DNA from: Pedobacter boryungensis
GTDB taxonomy: Bacteria > Bacteroidota > Bacteroidia > Sphingobacteriales > Sphingobacteriaceae
Assembly (NCBI RefSeq): GCF_013204825.1
Contig: NZ_JABMKV010000002.1
Span: forward strand, 62,001 to 126,000
DNA: 64,000 bases
Direction: 5' to 3'
A program made the position numbers and the translations under genes. Below, piece by piece: positions 58,271 through 64,000 of the stretch (within the stretch, counting starts at the first letter, position 1; every line of letters starts with the position of its first letter). Under the pieces are notes generated by a model that worked only from the letters and a program-made list of their open reading frames with translations, did not search any database and was not told where the DNA came from.

Positions 58271-60004
58271 TTAATTAGTTTTGCTGGCAACACCACCCTT
58301 TTTGCTACTTACATTTACAGTAAATCTATTTCCTCCTTTTACTAACCAGCGAACAGTTACAAAAGAATTACCTGCAATATTATTTACTTTAATATTTGCT
58401 GGATCCATTTTTTGTTCAGTTGTAAAATTCATATCACGGTTATTTACAATCATCCCTGCAACCACATTTCCACCAGTTAAGGAGATAATATCTGGTGTTT
58501 CAATGTTATTTTTTACATCCTGACTTGAGTGTGTAGGAATCATTCTGTCGTTGGTTACTACCGCCGTTACTTGTGTTAATCCACCACCTATTTCTTTCAC
58601 TTCAATTTCTCCTACGTTTAATTTTGGAGTGTTATACGCATGATAAATACTAAAGGCCATGTTTCTGTGAGCATCGCTTTCTAACAAAAATCCCGGATGT
58701 AAACGTGTATATGTTTTCTTAAATCCACCAATTTCGATATCGCCATAAGTTGGATGTTTATACGGATGCCAATCTACAAATGCATCTTTCATCAAGAGGT
58801 CCTTATCAAAAGTATATATCTGTGTTTGGCTATCTTCACCATCAGCTTTATTATACATCGAATAGCCAGTCCACAATTCGTTAGAGAATGTATAAATTCC
58901 TCTTCCACCATAAAACCAATCTAATTCTCCACCAAAAACAGAATACAAATCTTTATAAACCACTAAATATTTATATCCTGGAAGCATTTCTTCTCCTTTT
59001 TTACCTAGCGCATCGTACACTCTTACATCTTGTGCATTGTATGTGTCTAAATCTTCTAAAGCGCCGGGGCCTCTTAAAATCATCCCGCCATTGTTATGGT
59101 AAGATTGAGCTGCCGCGATGTTGGGATGTTTCATTACAAAATCTAAAATTGCTCTGTTTTCTGGGATGGAGAAAGGATATTTATAAGCACCTCCTTGAAT
59201 ATAATTTGGTTGCCAATTCCATCCCCAATCGCGGTTAGGATCATAAGCGCCTTCACCATCTTCATTTACGAAACCATCGCCATCATTATCAATTCCCTCT
59301 GATCCTAATAATTCATATTCTCCTTTTTCATCATTCCCTACCATAATCATTCTTCTAGAATCTGTTGGATCGACTTTGTAACGACCAGTTGCGCTTTTAC
59401 GGCGCATCATTACGATGTTTCCATCTCCATCTAAATCATCAAAGCCGTCTTCGTTTGTTGCTCCATCTCTATCGTTATCAATGGGTATTAATCCTGTACG
59501 AGGAGAATGTGCTGTATTTGCTTGATGAATAAAACTATCTCTCGCATCTGGGTTAATGGTTGGAGCGATATAGAAAGTTTTTTCCGCTAGTAAAGATTGG
59601 ATTGCTTTATTACCCGCATCGTACATTTCTGCTAAATACCATGCTGTATATAAGGCGAATTCGCTTCCTTGTATTTCGTTAGAGTGGATATTACCATCGA
59701 TATACATGGCAGGTTTTTTATCGGCATTACCAACTTTTGTATCTGTAATGGTCATTACCCAGAGTTCTTTCCCCTGAAAAGATTTACCCATCGATTCAAG
59801 CTTTACCAAGTTTGGATGAGCTGCGGCCAATTTTTTACAGATTTCTGTAATTGCCGTATGATCGTTGTAACGGTTCCAACTAATTTGAACTTTAGGATTT
59901 GGTGGTGTACCAACTGCTGCTAATAGATTTTCGGGTTTTTGAGCTTTTAAATTTCCGGCACACAAAAATAGTACAGCCAGAAGAATAGTATGTTTGATTC
60001 TCAT
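58271..60004 (-). CDS. Secreted M14-family zinc carboxypeptidase
   Basis: A 577-residue exported metallopeptidase. I place the start at ATG 60004 (MRIKHTILLAVL, a clean signal peptide to residue 22), 13 bases after the upstream paralogue's stop; the longer frame from 60067 overlaps it. The zinc ligands of M14 enzymes are visible: His107-x2-Glu110 in DGNIHSNEIQG, His in QSYHNNGGM and the catalytic Glu in TFSNELWTG. Between the first two ligands lies an acidic insertion rich in DxDxDG motifs (DNDRDGATNEDG, DLDGDGN, DNDGDGFVNEDG) that probably binds calcium. A C-terminal beta-domain follows. It should trim C-terminal residues from peptides in the periplasm. A tandem paralogue sits upstream. Confidence 0.9.
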   Translation of the reverse strand: MRIKHTILLAVLFLCAGNLKAQKPENLLAAVGTPPNPKVQISWNRYNDHTAITEICKKLAAAHPNLVKLESMGKSFQGKELWVMTITDTKVGNADKKPAMYIDGNIHSNEIQGSEFALYTAWYLAEMYDAGNKAIQSLLAEKTFYIAPTINPDARDSFIHQANTAHSPRTGLIPIDNDRDGATNEDGFDDLDGDGNIVMMRRKSATGRYKVDPTDSRRMIMVGNDEKGEYELLGSEGIDNDGDGFVNEDGEGAYDPNRDWGWNWQPNYIQGGAYKYPFSIPENRAILDFVMKHPNIAAAQSYHNNGGMILRGPGALEDLDTYNAQDVRVYDALGKKGEEMLPGYKYLVVYKDLYSVFGGELDWFYGGRGIYTFSNELWTGYSMYNKADGEDSQTQIYTFDKDLLMKDAFVDWHPYKHPTYGDIEIGGFKKTYTRLHPGFLLESDAHRNMAFSIYHAYNTPKLNVGEIEVKEIGGGLTQVTAVVTNDRMIPTHSSQDVKNNIETPDIISLTGGNVVAGMIVNNRDMNFTTEQKMDPANIKVNNIAGNSFVTVRWLVKGGNRFTVNVSSKKGGVASKTN

Positions 60005-60017
60005 TGTCTTGTCTGAT

Positions 60018-61661
60018 TTATAGTGATACCTCAATAGATTTACTTCCTGTGGTTGGGCTGCCAGCATCGATAGTTATTTTACCGGTACCTTTTATCAACC
60101 ACGTTAATTCTTTATATTCTTTACCTTGAATACCCTCTAATGACTGGGTCTTCCTTCCGCTCACTACGATTTGGTTCGCATTAGTATTTACTTTTACTGT
60201 AATCTTTTTTAAGAAATAACTACGGTCTCCAATTTTTGTGTACGTTGGCAAATCACCACGATTTAAAACACTTAGCGTAACACGAGTTAATCCGTCAGCA
60301 ACTTTTTCAGTTTTCACATTTACCATATCTATTTGAGGAGCCATCGCTGCTAATCCTACAATAAAATCTGTGTGTTTCGCTACAATTCCATCTACCATTT
60401 TATAAGGTGGATTGATTAACACAAAAGGATCAACACCGCCAACTTCCACAGTTTTTCCTGGAAAATCTGGATGAGAAACGGCTTTCCAAGGGGTGAAAGT
60501 GTCTGTAATTCCCTGACTTGCAGCCCAACGTAAATAAGAGGCTGTTTGATCTTCATTTGTAAATTTCTTTTCTTTTTTAGCCGAATCTGGTGCAGTTTTA
60601 GGTACCCACCAACCTGGTGTGCTAAAGCTTAATCTTCCGTAATGGAAATATGCCCATTGTGAAAAATCGCCACTTTCTGCTTGAGTTTTTGGTGCGTCTT
60701 TTGTTTTGGTGATTTTATTATATCGTTCAGAAACTAAAGCATTTGTTTTTGCATCCGTATCGAACCAACCCGTAATAACTCGCTTAGAAATTGCCGCGGG
60801 ATTAAAAGTAACTGGTGTAGATAAGTTATTCGTAGGACCAAAAGTAACTACGGCATATACATTAAAGGCATCAAATAAGAAATCAAAAAGTGCTCTGTTT
60901 TCTTTTTCTGAAACTGCATAATCTCCAGTTCCGGGCATAAATCCTTTAAAATTATAACTTGAGTTTTTATTGAAATGAATTCCTCCATCACCGTCTTCAT
61001 TGAAATCACCGTCTTTATCATCATCTATTCCCTCAGACAATAAAATATATTTTCCAGTTTCTCCTTTACTGGCATCGGCTAGTAATAAAGAGCGGGGATC
61101 ATCGGTATTTAATTTATATTTTCCTGTTGGATCAAGAATGCGCATCCAAGTAATTTTTCCATTTCCATCCAAATCGTCTACATCATCTTCATTTACTTTG
61201 CCATCTCTATCGTCATCCGTTTTCATTGCATTTCCACTACGCTCAGATTTAACTTTAGCGAAATATTGTTCAGTAGCATCTGGGCTCATGTTCGGAAATA
61301 CATAAAATGTTTGTTTGTTGAGGAGATTTTTAATGCTATCTACATTAGAGGAAGCCATTAATTTTTCCGCAAAGCCGATAGCCATTTCTACACCTAAAAG
61401 ATGTTTTCCTTCTACACCACCAACAACTGCAATAGCTGGTTTTTGTTCCGTTTTACCAGAACCCATGGTCAGCATCCAAATGTCTTTTCCACCTACGGTT
61501 TGCGTTAAAGATTTAGTTTTTACCCATTGTGGGTATTTGTCTGAAAGCGCTTTAACTCGTTGAGCTAAGCGGATATTGTTACTATAATCTTGTTGATTTT
61601 GTGCGAAAGCATTACATAGCATTAGCAGAAAGAACAGATTAAAAAGGTAAAGTTTCTTCAT
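60018..61661 (-). CDS. M14-like secreted paralogue lacking the canonical zinc site
   Basis: A 547-residue exported protein with a signal peptide (about 1-20, CNAFAQ). It is clearly homologous along its length to the next gene: KPAIAVVGGVEGKHLLGVE aligns with KPAMYIDGNIHSNEIQGSE, and it has the same acidic DxDxDG inserts (TDDDRDGKVNEDDVDDLDG, DDDKDGDFNEDGDGG). But at the zinc-binding HxxE it has Glu84-Gly-Lys-His87 (order reversed), at the third ligand it has FGPTNN instead of YHNNGG, and the catalytic Glu region reads SFSTPGWW instead of TFSNELW. Every catalytic position is therefore altered, and it is probably a pseudo-enzyme or has a different activity. It could bind peptides or assist the active paralogue. 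Confidence 0.85.
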   Translation of the reverse strand: MKKLYLFNLFFLLMLCNAFAQNQQDYSNNIRLAQRVKALSDKYPQWVKTKSLTQTVGGKDIWMLTMGSGKTEQKPAIAVVGGVEGKHLLGVEMAIGFAEKLMASSNVDSIKNLLNKQTFYVFPNMSPDATEQYFAKVKSERSGNAMKTDDDRDGKVNEDDVDDLDGNGKITWMRILDPTGKYKLNTDDPRSLLLADASKGETGKYILLSEGIDDDKDGDFNEDGDGGIHFNKNSSYNFKGFMPGTGDYAVSEKENRALFDFLFDAFNVYAVVTFGPTNNLSTPVTFNPAAISKRVITGWFDTDAKTNALVSERYNKITKTKDAPKTQAESGDFSQWAYFHYGRLSFSTPGWWVPKTAPDSAKKEKKFTNEDQTASYLRWAASQGITDTFTPWKAVSHPDFPGKTVEVGGVDPFVLINPPYKMVDGIVAKHTDFIVGLAAMAPQIDMVNVKTEKVADGLTRVTLSVLNRGDLPTYTKIGDRSYFLKKITVKVNTNANQIVVSGRKTQSLEGIQGKEYKELTWLIKGTGKITIDAGSPTTGSKSIEVSL

Positions 61662-61767
61662 GTTTGTTTAGGTTATGCATGCAATTTATATAAAAAAGCA
61701 GTTACATAATCTAAAGCAATACAAGATTTTATAAATGTTACACATCTTAAAACGATGTAAACAAACT

Positions 61768-62970
61768 TTATCTAACCACTTTACCGTTTTGGTCTATATT
61801 CACATTAAATGGCGGCATATAATCTTGTAATAAAACAGCAAACTCCCTACGCGTTATTTGTCTCTTTAAATCTAACTCCGTTTTAAATTGATATGTTGTT
61901 TTCCACTTTTTCTCTAATCCTTTTTTTGTATCGTCTAATGATTTATTACCTACGTAACACACTAAATCTATAGCAGATCCGATTGTTATTTGTGGCGCTT
62001 TATAGTCATCAAACCAAATTTGAGCTTTGTAATAGAAATCTTTTAAAGGTTGTTTAATTTCTTCGGTAGTTACCAGTTTATCTGGAGAAAAATTTGCAAT
62101 CTTTTCTTTAATATCTGCTTTTAATAACCCTGTTATACCTACCATCTGAATTGCTTTCCAATTCGTATCTGCAGTTTTGATATCGGCAAAAGGCATTAAA
62201 TTTAACCTATAGTTAATTAGTTCTCCTTGTATTTTTTTTAAATTAGAAAGTGAGGTTTTAGTATCATAAAAAGCTGAATAGGCTGCAGTAGCTCCTGCGG
62301 CTTGACCAAGCAACATACTATTTGGGTTCTCTATCCACACCAAATTCTCTTGTTCAGGAACAAAAAAACTATACAATGAAAAGAAGGTAGCGTTTGTTCC
62401 GTTAACTGATTTTCCAGATGAAACACTTGTTCTGTAAATCGTAGGTGTATAGTTCAATTCTGCCCAGTTTGCAATTGATTTTATAACTATTTTTAAAGTT
62501 TCATTCAATTTTGCATCACCTGGATTAATGAATACTTTTGGTTTTAGTGTACTTCCATCACTTAATTTAAAATTCCAATTATTTCCTGATCGCTCTGCTT
62601 TAACCCATAATATATTTCGAATAATGGTTAAATTTTTAATACTATCAGCCCAAATGGTTAATACATTGTTGGCTGCTTGTTTGTCGAGGCTGGATAACTT
62701 TTTATCACCGTTTTTACTAACAAACTCCTTGTATTTTTTTAAGAATGTTTCTTGTATTCCCGAATTTAAATCATTTTCAATTGGCGAAATATCGAAGCCT
62801 CCAGCTTGCAATAAAATTGTCGTCTTTACCCCAGAAATGGCCGACTGAAACCCTGCGGCAACTGCTGCATTTCCGTTTCCGATCACCAATACTCCTGGCT
62901 TCAATGTTTGTGCGTTTGCATAATCAAAGAAGATTATTAAGACCAAAGCAAAAAATAAATTTTTTCTCAT
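61768..62970 (-). CDS. Secreted FAD-dependent-oxidoreductase-like protein
   Basis: A 400-residue exported protein with a signal peptide (about 1-20, DYANAQ). The mature N-terminus has a Rossmann-like nucleotide-binding segment GVLVIGNGNAAVAAG (about 26-40), and a conserved GQAAGATAAY segment lies near residue 225. It fits the FAD-dependent oxidoreductases (PF12831-like) that Bacteroidota export, but the dinucleotide motif is GxGxAA rather than the classic GxGxxG, so cofactor binding is not certain. The C-terminus (RQITRREFAVLLQDY) resembles the last part of such proteins. It is at the promoter-proximal end of the minus-strand peptidase run, 106 bases upstream of the M14-like gene. Confidence 0.6.
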   Translation of the reverse strand: MRKNLFFALVLIIFFDYANAQTLKPGVLVIGNGNAAVAAGFQSAISGVKTTILLQAGGFDISPIENDLNSGIQETFLKKYKEFVSKNGDKKLSSLDKQAANNVLTIWADSIKNLTIIRNILWVKAERSGNNWNFKLSDGSTLKPKVFINPGDAKLNETLKIVIKSIANWAELNYTPTIYRTSVSSGKSVNGTNATFFSLYSFFVPEQENLVWIENPNSMLLGQAAGATAAYSAFYDTKTSLSNLKKIQGELINYRLNLMPFADIKTADTNWKAIQMVGITGLLKADIKEKIANFSPDKLVTTEEIKQPLKDFYYKAQIWFDDYKAPQITIGSAIDLVCYVGNKSLDDTKKGLEKKWKTTYQFKTELDLKRQITRREFAVLLQDYMPPFNVNIDQNGKVVR

Positions 62971-63085
62971 TTTATACTGTTATCAAATAATATACGCAAT
63001 ATGCTTTAATTGAATGTGCTTTTGATGAATTTCATCGCCATTTAACTATATTTAACAATTCCCAAACACATTAGTTCTCAATAAT

Positions 63086-64000
63086 ATGGAACAAAAGATT
63101 GACGTTGTTTTTAAAACTCAACAAGCATACAAATATACGCTTAGAAAAAATAATGCGGCACAACGTATTGTTAAGTTAAAAACGCTAAAGGATACCATTA
63201 AAAAGTATGAGAGCGCCCTATATAAAGCCTTAAAAAGCGATTTACGCAAAAGTGTTTTTGAGACTTCCGTTACTGAGTTGTTTTTTATTTATGGAGAATT
63301 AGATTTTGCCATCAAGAATTTAAATGGGTGGATGTCTCCAAAACGTGTTGGTAAAACACTAACAACGCCTTTTGCAAAAAACAGATTGTATTATGAACCA
63401 AAAGGAGTTTGTTTAATTATTGCCCCTTGGAATTATCCTTTTCAGCTCATCATGAGTCCATTAATTTCTGCAATTGCTGCGGGAAATTGTGCTATAGTTA
63501 AACCATCAGAACTCAGTCCAGCTACCAGCAAAGTAATTAGTAAAATTATAGAAACTGCATTTGAGGCACAAGAAGTGGCTTGTTTTGAAGGAAATGCAAG
63601 TTTATCTACATCATTATTAAAATTGCCTTTTGATCATATCTTTTTTACTGGAAGTACGGCTGTAGGAAAAATAGTTATGGAAGCTGCTGCTAAAAATTTG
63701 ACTTCTGTTACGCTAGAACTCGGCGGAAAATCTCCAACAATTGTTGATAAGGCCGCTGATTTGGCAAAAGCGGCAGAAAAAATTGCCTGGGGAAAATTAG
63801 TTAACGCTGGACAAACCTGTATTGCGCCAGATTATGTTTTTGTACATGAGCAACACCTGGATGAATTTATTGGACTTTACAAAGCTGCTGTAAACAAAAT
63901 GTATTTTAAAACTGATAAGGTAGACTTGAAAGCTTATGGGAAAATTATTAGTCCTAAACATTACAAAAGATTAAAAAGCTTAGTAGATGAAGCTGTAGAA
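63086..64000 (+). CDS. Aldehyde dehydrogenase, class 3 type (partial, runs off right edge)
   Basis: 305 codons from ATG 63086 to the window end. The sequence shows the class 3-like family pattern: RVGKTLTTPFAKNRLYYEPKG, the cofactor-binding APWNYPF (near residue 115), FTGSTAVG (near 188), catalytic Glu in TLELGGKSP (near 211) and catalytic Cys in NAGQTCIAPDY (near 245). It oxidises aldehydes to acids with NAD(P)+. It is divergent from the secreted FAD-type gene. The C-terminal ~150 residues are beyond the window. Confidence 0.95.
   Translation, partial: MEQKIDVVFKTQQAYKYTLRKNNAAQRIVKLKTLKDTIKKYESALYKALKSDLRKSVFETSVTELFFIYGELDFAIKNLNGWMSPKRVGKTLTTPFAKNRLYYEPKGVCLIIAPWNYPFQLIMSPLISAIAAGNCAIVKPSELSPATSKVISKIIETAFEAQEVACFEGNASLSTSLLKLPFDHIFFTGSTAVGKIVMEAAAKNLTSVTLELGGKSPTIVDKAADLAKAAEKIAWGKLVNAGQTCIAPDYVFVHEQHLDEFIGLYKAAVNKMYFKTDKVDLKAYGKIISPKHYKRLKSLVDEAVE

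Overview
The window reads as chromosomal DNA of a Bacteroidota bacterium, most likely of the Sphingobacteriaceae (Pedobacter-like). The reasons are high A+T, promoters of the TAnnTTTG (-7) type, ECF sigma / anti-sigma pairs, many secreted proteins and lipoproteins with lipoboxes followed by CKKE/CST/CGS, an outer-membrane beta-barrel receptor of the Bacteroidota type, a Bacteroidota-type divergent PEP carboxylase, and a glutaminyl-tRNA synthetase. This placement is inference from gene families; no rRNA marker is present and no tRNA gene was noticed.

Layout. 0-6 kb: a truncated heptapeptide-repeat ORF, an SDR oxidoreductase with an AraC-type regulator, a nucleoid-associated protein, a TerC-type membrane protein, and an ECF sigma / anti-sigma / secreted DUF4097-like operon. 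6-15.7 kb: aspS, a small membrane-stress operon (YtxH, holin-like, unknown), an AI-2E-type permease, an NtrC-type sigma-54 activator, a porin-like beta-barrel, crotonase plus a standalone B12-binding protein, and glnS. 15.7-21 kb: a lipoprotein amidase, an M49-like peptidase lipoprotein and a TonB-receptor-like beta-barrel behind an ECF-type promoter. 21-28 kb: a six-gene signalling cluster (REC, CheB, CheR, REC, a 1192-residue hybrid kinase, a REC-kinase). 28-38 kb: a zinc metallopeptidase, gltX, a kinase-DinB-thioesterase run, a second ECF sigma / anti-sigma pair with a divergent DUF6249 gene, DUF2911, and a GH9-deacetylase fusion. 38-46.6 kb: an accessory, repeat-rich region with orphan lipoproteins (one frameshifted), a HEXXH lipoprotein cassette, an FN3 protein and a 42-bp tandem array. 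46.6-51.2 kb: a TetR-controlled tripartite drug-efflux operon. 51.5-64 kb: PEP carboxylase, a peroxiredoxin-thioredoxin-DUF6952 operon, a run of secreted peptidases (S9, M14, a degenerate M14 paralogue), a secreted FAD-type protein and a truncated aldehyde dehydrogenase.

Three dispersed palindromic repeat families sit in the intergenic spaces: a REP-like element with arms beginning GTCATTGCGAGG (seven copies), a CCGC-CAGAT palindrome that doubles as a terminator (four copies), and a composite ~90-bp element (four copies). They are densest around the 38-46.6 kb island. A shared promoter motif, GTAACC-N16-(C/T)GTC, lies upstream of the second ECF sigma gene, its divergent DUF6249 neighbour and the distant beta-barrel receptor, which suggests one small extracytoplasmic-function regulon. 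I saw no CRISPR array, no intact insertion sequence and no prophage. The strongest candidates for new biology are the predicted M14 pseudo-carboxypeptidase next to its intact paralogue, the 42-bp minisatellite, the heptapeptide-repeat ORF, the CheB/CheR signalling cluster without CheA, and the GH9-deacetylase fusion.
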